A stretch of DNA of 64,000 nucleotides from Jiulongibacter sp966250325 (GTDB lineage Bacteria > Bacteroidota > Bacteroidia > Cytophagales > Spirosomataceae): the NCBI GenBank assembly GCA_966250325.1, contig CBINGY010000001.1, positions 1 through 64,000 on the forward strand, given 5' to 3'. The notes under the pieces are model-generated. The model was not told where the DNA came from. It saw nothing but the letters and a program-made list of their open reading frames with translations, and did no database searches. A program made the position numbers and the translations under genes. Positions 50,054 to 59,620 of this stretch are shown one piece after another. The stretch's first letter is position 1. Each line of letters starts with the position of its first letter.

Positions 50054-51451
50054 TTGACTTTAATTAAATCAATTTCCGGCATCAGGGGTACCATTGGCGG
50101 TAAACCAGGTGAAAGTCTGAGTCCGCTTGACGTAGTTAAATTTACGGCTGCTTTTGGTACATTTCTTAAAGCACAAAATCCTGATGCCAAACCTAAAATA
50201 GTTATTGGGCGGGATGCACGTTTAAGTGGTGAAATTATTTCAAATTTAGTGGCTTCCACACTTCAGAGTGTAGGAATTGATGTTATTGATCTTGGTCTCT
50301 CCACCACTCCTACGGTAGAAATGGCTGTACCTATGGAAAAAGCTCTGGGAGGAATCATTCTTACTGCCAGCCACAATCCAATTCAATGGAACGCCCTTAA
50401 ACTTCTTAATGCCAAAGGCGAGTTTATTTCAGCTTCTGAAGGACAGCTACTCATCGAAACGGTAGATGCCGAAAACTTCCAGTTTGTAGAAGTAAAGAAA
50501 TTAGGCAGTTATAGGAAAGATGATAGTTACCTTCAGAAACACATTGATGCCATCTTGGCACTGCCTTATGTAGATGTTACTGCCATTGAGAATGCTGATT
50601 TCTCAATTGTATTGGACGGAATTAACTCCAGTGGAAGTTTCGCTGTTCCCGCTCTTCTGAATGAACTAGGAATAAAGAAAATAAAAATCATTAATGAAGA
50701 CCCCTCAGGAAACTTTGCACACAACCCAGAACCGCTTCCGGAGCATCTGACAGAGATCCGTCACGAACTGGAAAAGGGTGACTTTGATCTAGGTATAGTG
50801 GTGGACCCCGATGTGGATCGCCTGGCTTTCCTTTGTGAAAATGGAGAGGCATTTGGTGAAGAGTATACACTGGTGGCCATTGCCGATTATATTTTGGGAC
50901 AGAAAAATGAAAAAGGACTGACTACTGTCTCAAATCTCTCTTCTACCATGGCCCTTAAAGATATTACCGAAAAAAGAGAAGGCCACTATCACGCATCAGC
51001 CGTTGGTGAAGTGAATGTGGTTGAGAAAATGAAAAGTGTCCAAGCTATTATTGGAGGAGAAGGTAACGGGGGCATCATATTACCCGAGCTTCACTATGGC
51101 AGAGATGCACTAGTCGGAATCGCCTTGTTCTTGTCCCAGTTGGCTAAATTCGGAAAGTCTGTGGGATTCCTGAGAAAAACCTATCCCAACTACCATATTG
51201 CCAAGAAGAAAATTGAACTTGACCCGTCAATGGATGTAGATAATATCCTTCTTAAAGTAGCCGCCAAGTACAAAAAACAACCCATTGATACGCAAGACGG
51301 AGTAAAAATACTCTTTGATAAGGAGTGGGTTCATCTTCGTAAGTCAAATACAGAGCCTATTATCCGTATTTATGCCGAATCTGAATTTGAAACTAAAGCA
51401 GATAACCTGGCTGAGAAAATTATAGCCGATATTAAAGACATAATAAGCTAA
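50054..51451 (+). CDS. glmM: Phosphoglucosamine mutase
   Basis: GlmM converts glucosamine-6-P to glucosamine-1-P for UDP-GlcNAc synthesis. The 465-residue protein of the phosphohexomutase family has the phosphoserine loop TASHNPIQWNALK, the metal-binding DPDVDRLAFL and the sugar-binding GGEGNGGII; the C-terminal phosphate loop RKSNTEPIIRIYAE is present. A phosphoglucomutase/phosphomannomutase role cannot be excluded; the GGExNGG form with the short length is typical of the Bacteroidota enzyme annotated GlmM. The start is TTG. Confidence 0.9.
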   Translation: MTLIKSISGIRGTIGGKPGESLSPLDVVKFTAAFGTFLKAQNPDAKPKIVIGRDARLSGEIISNLVASTLQSVGIDVIDLGLSTTPTVEMAVPMEKALGGIILTASHNPIQWNALKLLNAKGEFISASEGQLLIETVDAENFQFVEVKKLGSYRKDDSYLQKHIDAILALPYVDVTAIENADFSIVLDGINSSGSFAVPALLNELGIKKIKIINEDPSGNFAHNPEPLPEHLTEIRHELEKGDFDLGIVVDPDVDRLAFLCENGEAFGEEYTLVAIADYILGQKNEKGLTTVSNLSSTMALKDITEKREGHYHASAVGEVNVVEKMKSVQAIIGGEGNGGIILPELHYGRDALVGIALFLSQLAKFGKSVGFLRKTYPNYHIAKKKIELDPSMDVDNILLKVAAKYKKQPIDTQDGVKILFDKEWVHLRKSNTEPIIRIYAESEFETKADNLAEKIIADIKDIIS

Positions 51452-51461
51452 AACAGGCCGA

Positions 51462-51737
51462 TTATTTGGAGTAGATATCTGTCATTCTTTTAGCAAGGGA
51501 AAGCTTTCGTGACAGCTCTTTTTTCCCGGTACGATACCAGACAATAATTAAGCCCGCTACCAGAAGATACGGGGTGCTTAAAAGGTAAAGTATTCCGAAA
51601 TTAATCCCGGTCCCAATTACTCCCCTTCCTTCGCTTAAATTGCTACCTACTGTGGCCCTGCACATCGCACACTGAGCCCAGCCTTCTACACTTACTAAAA
51701 GGACAATTACCAGCAAAATAAAAACTCTTTTCCACAT
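51462..51737 (-). CDS. Small membrane protein with CAMC motif at the end of the oxidase cluster
   Basis: The 91-residue protein has a signal-like first span ending at AQ, immediately followed by C23-A-M-C26, then a second span (GILYLLSTPYLLVAGLIIVWY). The exported CxxC next to a membrane anchor suggests metal or thiol handling. It is the last of the cytochrome oxidase genes, 3 nt after the DUF420 gene. I know it only as a conserved hypothetical of such clusters. Confidence 0.7.
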   Translation of the reverse strand: MWKRVFILLVIVLLVSVEGWAQCAMCRATVGSNLSEGRGVIGTGINFGILYLLSTPYLLVAGLIIVWYRTGKKELSRKLSLAKRMTDIYSK

Positions 51738-51740
51738 AAC

Positions 51741-52262
51741 TTAAGCGTAATAAGGTGAGATCATCAAATAGGCAATTACTCCTGTAATACTCACATACAA
51801 CCAAATAGGATAGGCATACTTAACAAGTTTCAGATGACGGCTGTAATCGCCGGCAAGAGCAAAAAAGAAAGCCCTAAGCACCAAAGGTAGAACAACCAAT
51901 GATAAGACGATGTGGCTGATTAACACAAAATAATAGAGGTAACGGACACCCCCCTCTCCACCAAAAGAAGTGGACGGATTTGTCAAATGATACAAGACAT
52001 AAAATACCAGAAAGAAGCCACCCAAGACAAAGGCAAGTGTCATAACCTTACGGTGAGCTTCTCGGTTACCCTTTTTTATCAGAAACCAGCCGGCAACTAA
52101 AAGAACGCTGGTAGCTGTATTTATCAAAGCATTAAGATGAGGAAGCGTTCTTGTCCATGAGCCAAGATCGGGCTTAGACCTGATCCCCAAAAGTACCGCC
52201 ACCAATACCGGTATGGCCACCGATAAAACATTAATTACTCTTAAAGAAGCCTTCTGTTCCAT
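51741..52262 (-). CDS. DUF420 membrane protein (CtaM-like)
   Basis: The 173-residue protein has five predicted spans with conserved His in LPHLNALINTATSVLL, NREAHRKVM and YVLYHLTNP and HIVLSLVVLPLVL, which fits the DUF420 family; B. subtilis CtaM of this family is needed for assembly of an aa3 oxidase. It overlaps the SCO gene by 1 nt (shared base of stop/start), consistent with cotranslation. Confidence 0.82.
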   Translation of the reverse strand: MEQKASLRVINVLSVAIPVLVAVLLGIRSKPDLGSWTRTLPHLNALINTATSVLLVAGWFLIKKGNREAHRKVMTLAFVLGGFFLVFYVLYHLTNPSTSFGGEGGVRYLYYFVLISHIVLSLVVLPLVLRAFFFALAGDYSRHLKLVKYAYPIWLYVSITGVIAYLMISPYYA

Positions 52263-52954
52263 TATTCTTTGTTCTTACTATCCAGCAAAACTTTTATTTC
52301 TACCCTCAGCCTGCTAATATCCTCCTTGGATGTTCCGTCGTATATGCCTCTCACGTAATTATCTCCATCCAGAAGCAGAATTTTTTCAGAATGAATAAAT
52401 TGTTCGTCGATATCTTTAATTTGCTGATCATACTCTGAGGCATCAGCTACCGGCAACTTGAATCCTTTAATGGCTATATCATAGATATAAGCCTTTTCAC
52501 CCGTCAGAAAGTTCCAGTTTTTTGTCGAAAACCTATTTTCTTCCACATACTTCTGCAAAGTCTCAGGCGTGTCGTGTTGAGGATCTACAGTGATTGACAA
52601 AAACCTTAGATCGGGCACTTTAGAGAAGCTTTCTGCCACCCTCGAAATGTTTGTATTCAATACAGGGCATATGGTACCGCATCGGCTAAAGAAAAAGCTA
52701 ACTACCTTAATCGAACCTTCCAGATCAGCAAAAACAAAGTTGTCTGATTTCGTATCTGTAAGCCGGAAATCGGGTATTTGATGAAAAACCGTATCTCCTT
52801 GTATCATCAAAGCCTCACCCCGCTCGTTTAGCTCAGGAAAATAATACGGAAGATCAAATTTATTCTCACCAAAGGTATTCAGGAAAATAAAAACAAAAGC
52901 CGGGATTACTAATATACCTAGCAATATCCCGGCTTTCAGAATAATTTTTGACAT
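52262..52954 (-). CDS. SCO1/SenC-family copper chaperone
   Basis: The 230-residue protein is anchored by an N-terminal span (ILLGILVIPAFVFIFL) and has a thioredoxin fold with the copper ligands Cys92-x3-Cys96 (RCGTICPV) and His188 (FIHSE). It inserts copper into the CuA site of subunit II. It lies in the oxidase cluster between subunit IV and DUF420. Confidence 0.93.
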   Translation of the reverse strand: MSKIILKAGILLGILVIPAFVFIFLNTFGENKFDLPYYFPELNERGEALMIQGDTVFHQIPDFRLTDTKSDNFVFADLEGSIKVVSFFFSRCGTICPVLNTNISRVAESFSKVPDLRFLSITVDPQHDTPETLQKYVEENRFSTKNWNFLTGEKAYIYDIAIKGFKLPVADASEYDQQIKDIDEQFIHSEKILLLDGDNYVRGIYDGTSKEDISRLRVEIKVLLDSKNKE

Positions 52955-52955
52955 G

Positions 52956-53291
52956 TTATCTTACGGAGCCTATGTACTCGCCTTCCAGCAAAACCAGAGC
53001 TACCAGTAACCATATAACGAATACTACCGGCAATACAACCGTAAGAATCAATGATTTAACTTCATCTTTCAGGTGCATAAAAGTACCCACAATGTAAAAA
53101 GACTTTACGAAGGTTAGAAGAATAAAGGTTCCGATTTTGAACCACTTCCCTGCTTCATTATCACTGGAAATTCCAAATGCAATTACAAATTCAATTGCGG
53201 TAACCACGAGTAGAATCCAGAAAACCATCCAAAGTTTTTTGGTATTTGGTTTTATTCTCTCGCCAGGTGCTGTTTCAATATGAGCTGCCAT
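52956..53291 (-). CDS. Cytochrome c oxidase subunit IV (CtaF-like)
   Basis: The 111-residue protein has three hydrophobic segments (LWMVFWILLVVTAIEFVIAF, IGTFILLTFVKSFYIVGTFMHL, LILTVVLPVVFVIWLLVALV) with the conserved KSFYIVGTFMHLKDE of prokaryotic subunit IV. It supports oxidase assembly or stability. It follows a subunit III gene after 21 nt. Confidence 0.85.
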   Translation of the reverse strand: MAAHIETAPGERIKPNTKKLWMVFWILLVVTAIEFVIAFGISSDNEAGKWFKIGTFILLTFVKSFYIVGTFMHLKDEVKSLILTVVLPVVFVIWLLVALVLLEGEYIGSVR

Positions 53292-53312
53292 TTTAATTGT
53301 CTGATTTACAAA

Positions 53313-54044
53313 TTAAACAAGATAGAAGAAAGTGAATACAAAGACCCAAACCAGATCCACGAAGTGCCAGTATAAACCCACCTTCTCCACCATTTCATAG
53401 TGTCCTCTTCTTTCATATACGCCATTTACAGCATTGTAGAAAATCAGTACATTCAATACAACCCCTGAAAAAACGTGAGTTCCGTGAAACCCGGTTATGA
53501 AAAAGAAAAAGTCTGCAAATGCGGCCGGGCCATATTCATTAAATATCAGATTGGCACCACCGCCACCAGTACCATGTATAAAGTGAGACCATTCCCAGGC
53601 TTGGGAACCAAGAAATGTAAAACCACCTAAAATTGTCCAGAGCATCCACTTCTCTACATCCGCTTTATCCCTTCTGTGCCCCGCCTCTACCGCAAGAACC
53701 ATGGTTACTGAGCTAAAAATCAGAATAAAGGTCATTATTCCAACAAATACCAGTGGTGCACTCACCCCATGTAAAAAAGGAACCGCCTCAAATACCCGCT
53801 CAGGAACCGGCCACCACTCCTGCGAAAAAGTGAAGTCTGAAAGAGAAGCTTCCGGGTTTACGTCTTTGAAACTTGGAAAACTAAATCTTACTAAACCATA
53901 CGAGATGAGCAGTGCCGAAAAAGTAAACGTATCAGACAAAAGGAAAATCCACATCATGAGTTTTCCGTAGCCTACCTTCATTGGTTGTACGCCACCTTTC
54001 CATAACAAGTGCTCAGGAGTAGAGGAAGCATGTGTTGTTGCCAT
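53313..54044 (-). CDS. ctaE: Cytochrome c oxidase subunit III (first copy)
   Basis: The 243-residue seven-span protein has subunit III features: KLMMWIFLLSDTFTFSALLISYG, the GFHGTHVFSGVVLN motif and YWHFVDLVWVFVFTFFYLV at the end. The subunit shields the proton-entry side of subunit I. A TAnnTTTG element precedes it, so it may start its own transcript within the locus. Confidence 0.92.
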   Translation of the reverse strand: MATTHASSTPEHLLWKGGVQPMKVGYGKLMMWIFLLSDTFTFSALLISYGLVRFSFPSFKDVNPEASLSDFTFSQEWWPVPERVFEAVPFLHGVSAPLVFVGIMTFILIFSSVTMVLAVEAGHRRDKADVEKWMLWTILGGFTFLGSQAWEWSHFIHGTGGGGANLIFNEYGPAAFADFFFFITGFHGTHVFSGVVLNVLIFYNAVNGVYERRGHYEMVEKVGLYWHFVDLVWVFVFTFFYLV

Positions 54045-54072
54045 AGAGTCTATTTAGAATATGAAATCGGGG

Positions 54073-54080
54073 CAAATTTA
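54073..54080 (-). promoter_or_regulatory. Possible internal promoter -7 element before ctaE
   Basis: TAAATTTG on the minus strand fits TAnnTTTG, 29 nt before the ctaE ATG; no clear -33. Confidence 0.35.
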
Positions 54081-54127
54081 AACATCTTTATTTTAAATGC
54101 CGTTATTTCCGGTTAATGGTTAAAAAA

Positions 54128-54712
54128 TTATCTGAAATACAAAAGAAAAACAAAAAGGTAGATCCAGAGTATATCAAGGAAATGCCAATACGTGGAGCAA
54201 ACCTCTATCTGAATCAGACTTTTCGAATGGATTTTCAATCGGAACGCCGCCACCAAAGCAAAAACAAGAATGACTAAACCACTTATCAGGTGAAACGCAT
54301 GAAGCCCTGTAAGAATGTATAAAAACGATCCCGATGGATTACCCTTCAGGTAAATTCCGGTACTCTGCAAATCCTGCCAGCCTAAATACTGCATTATCAA
54401 AAAAGCGGTACCCAGGAGAAATGCCAGACCTATGTAAATTTTCAAAATTCCAAACTCATCTTTTGATGCCGCCCTAAGTGCCAGAAACATAAATAACGAA
54501 CTCAACATCAAAACACCAGTACTCCAGAAAAATATCTGGGGCATATCAAACTCGGTCCAGTTACCCTCTGCTCTACGCACCAGGTACGCCGAAGTTTGAG
54601 AAGCAAAAAGCATGACAATAGTGATAATGAATAACCAGGTTATAAATTTCCACTTATTGACACTCAATACAGGCTTTGGTTCTTCAACAACTGTCATATT
54701 TTCTATCATCAC
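54128..54712 (-). CDS. Cytochrome c oxidase subunit III (second, shorter copy)
   Basis: The 194-residue protein has five spans, WKFITWLFIITIVMLFASQTSAYLV as first and the subunit III ending GLHAFHLISGLVILV, CSTYWHFLDILWIYLFVFLLYF. It is the truncated five-span form found beside the longer one in Bacteroidota oxidase operons. It overlaps ctaB by 4 nt. Confidence 0.88.
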   Translation of the reverse strand: MMIENMTVVEEPKPVLSVNKWKFITWLFIITIVMLFASQTSAYLVRRAEGNWTEFDMPQIFFWSTGVLMLSSLFMFLALRAASKDEFGILKIYIGLAFLLGTAFLIMQYLGWQDLQSTGIYLKGNPSGSFLYILTGLHAFHLISGLVILVFALVAAFRLKIHSKSLIQIEVCSTYWHFLDILWIYLFVFLLYFR

Positions 54713-55590
54713 AATTTATCTACTAAATACGCAATCTGAACAACAGGAAGATAGATAAAGGATCCAAACATTAATTGTAAAGCAGCCTTATTATCAACTT
54801 TCCTCATTAAATGAAATGTCTGAATTAAAAAAAGAATCCCGAAAAGCATGGCAATCATAGCCGAATTTATGCCCGTCATTCCCAGATAGAATGGCACCCA
54901 GCACAAAGGCAAAAGGACAACGGTATAGATCATGATTTGTATAGCCGAATTAAGATTTCTTCCACCTGATGAAGGAAGCAGTTTAAACCCGGCCTTTTGA
55001 TAATCCTCATCCAAAACCCAGGCAATTGCCCAGAAATGAGGGAACTGCCAAAAAAACTGAATGGCAAATAAAATGCCTGGCTCAAGTCCAAAATGATTAG
55101 TTGCAGCCAACCAGCCGATCATCGGAGGGAAGGCACCTGGTAAGGCACCCACGGCCACTGCTACTGGACCTTTTCTCTTTAATGGAGTATATACAAATCC
55201 GTACAAAACAAAGGACAGCAAAGCCAGTAAAGAAGCCTTCTCATTGAAAAAATAGACCAATAAGAACTGTGAAATCACCAGAGCTATAACCGCAAACCAT
55301 GTTGCTTCGTTGATACTTAATCTTTCAGAAGGGAGAGGGCGGTCTGCTGTTCTTTTCATTAAAATATCCAACTCCTTTTCAATAATCTGATTTACTGTAT
55401 TGGCAGCAGCCGTTGTTAAGAAAGCCGCTACCGAAAAAACCAGTAAATGTGAAATACTGAGTACGGTTGAACCCAGAATAAAGCCAAACGCTCCCGAGAA
55501 CACAACCGTACTTGACAGACGAAATTTTGTCAGATCAAAATAGGCTCTAGCTTTTTCTTTCCATCCTAATGATACCTTACTCTGTAACAT
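54709..55590 (-). CDS. ctaB: Heme O synthase (protoheme IX farnesyltransferase)
   Basis: CtaB adds the farnesyl chain to heme B, the first step to heme A. The 293-residue UbiA-family protein has NQIIEKELDILMKRTADRPLPS, with the two acidic metal-binding clusters (this and DEDYQKAG), and eight to nine spans. The gene overlaps ctaA by 14 nt. Confidence 0.95.
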   Translation of the reverse strand: MLQSKVSLGWKEKARAYFDLTKFRLSSTVVFSGAFGFILGSTVLSISHLLVFSVAAFLTTAAANTVNQIIEKELDILMKRTADRPLPSERLSINEATWFAVIALVISQFLLVYFFNEKASLLALLSFVLYGFVYTPLKRKGPVAVAVGALPGAFPPMIGWLAATNHFGLEPGILFAIQFFWQFPHFWAIAWVLDEDYQKAGFKLLPSSGGRNLNSAIQIMIYTVVLLPLCWVPFYLGMTGINSAMIAMLFGILFLIQTFHLMRKVDNKAALQLMFGSFIYLPVVQIAYLVDKL

Positions 55591-56503
55591 AAGCCGAAAA
55601 CCTTATTTTCATTAATATATAAAACTGTACCCCGATTATTATTGTCGCAAGAGTAAGATGAACCGGCTGAATAACTGGCGGCATTCCCAACAAACCCAGT
55701 ACCCCACCCGCCACAAACTCAATAAGAACTACCAGAAGCAAACTGAAGGAATAAATCCTTAATTGTCTATTTCGATTAAGGCTTCTGAAAATAAAATAGT
55801 TCACCAAAACTATAAGAACTGCTAAACCAATATGCAGGTAATACTCACCCCCAAGGTTATTTATCCATTCGTGACGCATTTTTCCTGAAAGGTAAGATTC
55901 GTCAATACCTTCACGTACCTGTGTTCCTAGAATAAGCTGACCCAAACTCAGAACCAGCCCAAGCTTTAGAAGCAGTTTCCCGCCCTCATCAACCGAATAA
56001 TCCTCAACACCATCTCCCTCTGAAAGAAACAAGCCATAGATTAACAAAAGAACAATGCCAATTGCCAAAATCATATGAATAGTTACCATACCCGGATGTA
56101 ACTCTGTTGAAACAACTTTTGATCCCAGCCACCCCTCAAATGCCACAAGTACAAACGCCAGAATCGCTACCCACGAAATTAGTGGAAACGACTTCCAGTA
56201 AGTTTTGATCGCGAAGATCATGGTTATGAAAATCAAAAAACCTATTAAAACACCAACCAAACGATTCAGATACTCTGTCCAGGTTTTAAAAACATTAAAC
56301 TCTACTTCACCCTTTAATTCAGCCCCGTAAAGTTCCTGATAATTCAACGGTAATTGAGCGACCGAAGTTGGTGGCACCCACGATCCGAAACATTTAGGCC
56401 AATCCGGGCAACCCATACCGGAACCAGAAGCCCGTACAATACCTCCTACGAGGATAAGAAAATATACGGCGATAATGGTAGCTATGGCAAACTTCCTGTA
56501 CAT
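55577..56503 (-). CDS. ctaA: Heme A synthase
   Basis: CtaA (COX15) oxidises the methyl group of heme O. The protein of about 308 residues has eight spans, the N-terminal GMGCPDWPKC cysteine pair and conserved His in YLNRLVG, ELHPGMVTIHMILAI, and HIGLAVLIVL regions. I take the ATG at 56503 (MYRKF); a codon 9 nt upstream is also possible. It precedes ctaB and follows a hairpin that closes the ctaD transcript. Confidence 0.93.
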   Translation of the reverse strand: MYRKFAIATIIAVYFLILVGGIVRASGSGMGCPDWPKCFGSWVPPTSVAQLPLNYQELYGAELKGEVEFNVFKTWTEYLNRLVGVLIGFLIFITMIFAIKTYWKSFPLISWVAILAFVLVAFEGWLGSKVVSTELHPGMVTIHMILAIGIVLLLIYGLFLSEGDGVEDYSVDEGGKLLLKLGLVLSLGQLILGTQVREGIDESYLSGKMRHEWINNLGGEYYLHIGLAVLIVLVNYFIFRSLNRNRQLRIYSFSLLLVVLIEFVAGGVLGLLGMPPVIQPVHLTLATIIIGVQFYILMKIRFSAYVTE

Positions 56504-56510
56504 ATGAAAC

Positions 56511-56557
56511 AAAAAGTACGAAGCAGTAGAGCACTTGTCACCACATACTTCGTACTG
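56511..56557 (-). terminator. Terminator-like hairpin between ctaD and ctaA
   Basis: AGTACGAAG and CTTCGTACT form a 9-bp stem with a 24-nt loop, and on the minus strand TTTTTG follows. It would split the locus into an act-ctaCD part and a ctaA-onward part. It sits within 10 nt of the ctaA start. Confidence 0.55.
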
Positions 56558-56584
56558 TCAGATTTAACAATCTATTCCGGTTAA

Positions 56585-58459
56585 TTAATCCGGTATGTTA
56601 TAATTAAATTCGATTTTTTCAATCTCTTTCTCTTCACTGATCAACTCATTCTCTTCAGGAAGATTAGACTCTGGAGTAGCCGAAAAAGGAATGTGCTGAG
56701 GAATAAAATCGTCCTCCGCTCCAGGCTTACTGTAATCATACGGCCATCTGTACACAGTAGGGATTTCGCCCGGCCAGTTACCATGACCTGGATTGACAGG
56801 AGTTGTCCACTCGAGTGTATTTGACTTCCATGGATTAGCGGACGCCTTCTTACCCCAGAAAATAGAGTAAATGAAGTTAAAAATGAATACCAACTGAGCA
56901 GCAAAAGTTAAGATAGCGGCCACAGAAATAAATGCATTCAAATCTGCATACGTATTAAAAGCCTCAAAACCCGACCATTGATAATACCTTCTTGGGAATC
57001 CCGCAATACCAATATAGTGCATCGGAAAGAAAACAAGATAAACCCCGATAAAAGTAATCCAGAAATGGATATACCCTAAACTCTTGTTCATCATTCTTCC
57101 AAACATTTTCGGGAACCAGTGATAAACACCAGCAATCATTCCAAAGAAAGCCGCAGAACCCATTACCAGGTGGAAGTGAGCCACTACAAAATACGTATCA
57201 TGCAATTGAATATCCAGTGCTGAATTACCAAGAATAATTCCAGTTAAACCTCCAGAAATAAAGAACGAAACAAGGCCTATGGCAAATAGCATCGCTGGTG
57301 TAAATACGATATTTCCTTTCCAAAGGGTAGTGATGTAATTGAACGCTTTAACTGCAGACGGTACCGCAATAATGAGAGTCAAAAGCATGAACACAGAGCC
57401 AAGGAAAGGGTTCATACCTGTCATAAACATATGGTGTGCCCAAACAATGAATGCCAGGAACATAATACCCGCCATTGAGAAAATCATAGCTTTATAACCA
57501 AAAATCGGCTTTCTTGAATTAGTGGCAATGATTTCTGAAGTAAGACCCAACGCCGGAAGAATTACAATATAAACTTCTGGATGGCCAAGGAACCAGAACA
57601 AGTGCTGAAACAAAATAGGGCTACCTCCCTGGTTAGGCAATGCTTGTCCGTTGATGTAAATATCAGATAGGTAAAAGCTGGTGCCGAAGCTTCTGTCAAA
57701 AATTAATAGAAGAGCGGCAGATAGCAATACTGGGAAAGAGAGAATCCCCAGAATAGCCGTAAAAGTAAAAGACCAGATAGTTAAAGGTAGTTTATCAAAA
57801 GTCATCCCCTTTGTACGAAGGTTAATTACGGTAGTAACATAATTTATACCACCCAATAGAGATGAAACGATAAATAAAGCCATCGAAACCAGCCACAAGG
57901 TCATACCTAATCCCGAACCCGGATTTGCCTCAGCCAGAGCACTCAAAGGAGGATAAATAACCCAACCCCCACCAGCAGGGCCTGTCTCGATGAATATGGA
58001 CCAGAACATTATTACCCCAGAAACAAAAAAGAACCAGAAAGAAAGCATGTTAATAAAGCCAGAGGCCATATCCCGTGCTCCAATCTGAAGTGGAATTAGA
58101 AAATTAGAAAAAGTACCACTTAAACCAGCAGTTAATACAAAGAACACCATGATGGTTCCGTGCATGGTCACCAAAGCAAGATAGAAATTCGGATCGAGAC
58201 TACCCTTACCATCCGGTGCTATAGCTACCCATTGGCCAAGTACCGGCTTTAACCAGGCCATATCCATCTCTGGAAAGCCCAATTGCAATCTGAAAACCAG
58301 TGACATTAAACCACCAATCACTGCCCAGAATATACCTGAAATAAGATACTGTTTTGCAATCACCTTGTGGTCTAACGAGAATATGTACGACCCAATAAAA
58401 CCAGGATGGTGATGCTCTTCTTCGTGCGTATGATCTACATGTGCTGTTGCAGTTGCCAT
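56585..58459 (-). CDS. ctaD: Cytochrome c oxidase subunit I
   Basis: The catalytic subunit has 624 residues. It has the heme a ligand His100 (TMHGT), the CuB His293 cross-linked to Tyr297 in FLGHPEVYIVILPALG, the histidine pair in VWAHHMFMTG and the final HDTYFVVAHFHLVMG. The Glu of the D-channel region GHPE-type A1/A2 distinction is not settled by eye. The N-terminus carries a His-rich extension (HVDHTHEEEHHHPG). It pumps protons while reducing oxygen. Confidence 0.97.
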   Translation of the reverse strand: MATATAHVDHTHEEEHHHPGFIGSYIFSLDHKVIAKQYLISGIFWAVIGGLMSLVFRLQLGFPEMDMAWLKPVLGQWVAIAPDGKGSLDPNFYLALVTMHGTIMVFFVLTAGLSGTFSNFLIPLQIGARDMASGFINMLSFWFFFVSGVIMFWSIFIETGPAGGGWVIYPPLSALAEANPGSGLGMTLWLVSMALFIVSSLLGGINYVTTVINLRTKGMTFDKLPLTIWSFTFTAILGILSFPVLLSAALLLIFDRSFGTSFYLSDIYINGQALPNQGGSPILFQHLFWFLGHPEVYIVILPALGLTSEIIATNSRKPIFGYKAMIFSMAGIMFLAFIVWAHHMFMTGMNPFLGSVFMLLTLIIAVPSAVKAFNYITTLWKGNIVFTPAMLFAIGLVSFFISGGLTGIILGNSALDIQLHDTYFVVAHFHLVMGSAAFFGMIAGVYHWFPKMFGRMMNKSLGYIHFWITFIGVYLVFFPMHYIGIAGFPRRYYQWSGFEAFNTYADLNAFISVAAILTFAAQLVFIFNFIYSIFWGKKASANPWKSNTLEWTTPVNPGHGNWPGEIPTVYRWPYDYSKPGAEDDFIPQHIPFSATPESNLPEENELISEEKEIEKIEFNYNIPD

Positions 58460-58490
58460 ATATCTTAAGCTATTAAAATCAAAAGTAATT

Positions 58491-59594
58491 TTATTCCGTA
58501 ACCTCTTCTGTAACTTCAGTTACCATTGCCACATCTTCCTCAGATTGAGTATACTTCAAAGCTCTTGCCTTTAAATTCTCCGGCACCTTTTCAATAAATT
58601 CAGGGTAGGTAGTCAGGAAAGGCTTTTGTTCCTTTTTCCATTTTTCAAAATCCTCAGGCTCGTCCACAACGAGAAGAAGCTTCATTCCAAAGTGGCTTCG
58701 GCCACAAATCTCAGTACAAGCTATCTCATAATTGAAGTCTGGATTGCCAAGTTCCTTACGCATATCTTCCGTTGACTTATCTGCCACAAACCAAAACTTA
58801 GTTGGCATACCGGGTACTGCGTCCATTTTCACTCTCATATGAGGGATAAAAACAGAATGTAATACGTCCCGTGCTCTGATTTTAAGAAGAACCGGCTTTC
58901 CTTTGGGTATATGCATTTCGGTTCCATTTGTGAAGTCATCGAACGAATTAGGATCCGCGAAATCGATTCCAAAGTTGTTTCCGGCGGCATCATCCATCAG
59001 ACGGAAATCGTAATTGCCCAACTTGTTGTCATCAACACCGGGATAACGTACAGCCCACGCAAATTGACGACCCATGATCTCAACTACTTCCGCATCTTCG
59101 GGAGCTTCATCCATTACCTTATTCCAAACTCTCAGTCCAGTAAAAACCAAACCAGCCATAACAGCAGCAGGAATAATCGTCCATATAACCTCCAACTTGT
59201 TATTATGAGGATAGAAAGTAGCCTTCTTATTCTTGTTATACTTATACTTAAACGAGAAGTAGAAAAGTAACGTATTCACAATAAAGAATGCCACTGTAAT
59301 AACGGCCATTGAAACCCAGAACCAGAAGTCGGTTTCTCTTCCGTGTGGAGAAGAAGCCTCAGGAAGAAAATATTTTCTGGCATCCAGAAATGACCAAATT
59401 ACGCCAACAATACTAATAATCCAGAAAACGAATAAACCTAAAGCATTCCAATCATTGGCACTATCTGGCTCTCCGTCAACTTCGCTTTCACTACTTTCCC
59501 CACGGGATGCCTTTAACAAATCCTGCGTTTTGGAAACTACCATAACGGTCAGAATGAGAAAAAGCAGAGCTAAAATTCCTACAATAAGCGTCAT
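58491..59594 (-). CDS. ctaC: Cytochrome c oxidase subunit II
   Basis: The 367-residue protein has four hydrophobic segments instead of the canonical two: residues about 2-20, 51-70, 92-114 and 134-155. The CuA site is complete: His246, Cys293, Glu295, Cys297, His301 and Met304 (ACTEICGRSHFGM). No C-terminal cytochrome c domain is fused, so electrons come from ActE/ActA or a separate cytochrome. It lies between actF and ctaD. Confidence 0.96.
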   Translation of the reverse strand: MTLIVGILALLFLILTVMVVSKTQDLLKASRGESSESEVDGEPDSANDWNALGLFVFWIISIVGVIWSFLDARKYFLPEASSPHGRETDFWFWVSMAVITVAFFIVNTLLFYFSFKYKYNKNKKATFYPHNNKLEVIWTIIPAAVMAGLVFTGLRVWNKVMDEAPEDAEVVEIMGRQFAWAVRYPGVDDNKLGNYDFRLMDDAAGNNFGIDFADPNSFDDFTNGTEMHIPKGKPVLLKIRARDVLHSVFIPHMRVKMDAVPGMPTKFWFVADKSTEDMRKELGNPDFNYEIACTEICGRSHFGMKLLLVVDEPEDFEKWKKEQKPFLTTYPEFIEKVPENLKARALKYTQSEEDVAMVTEVTEEVTE

Positions 59595-59620
59595 ATTGTT
59601 ATACTATTTCCAGTCTGTAA

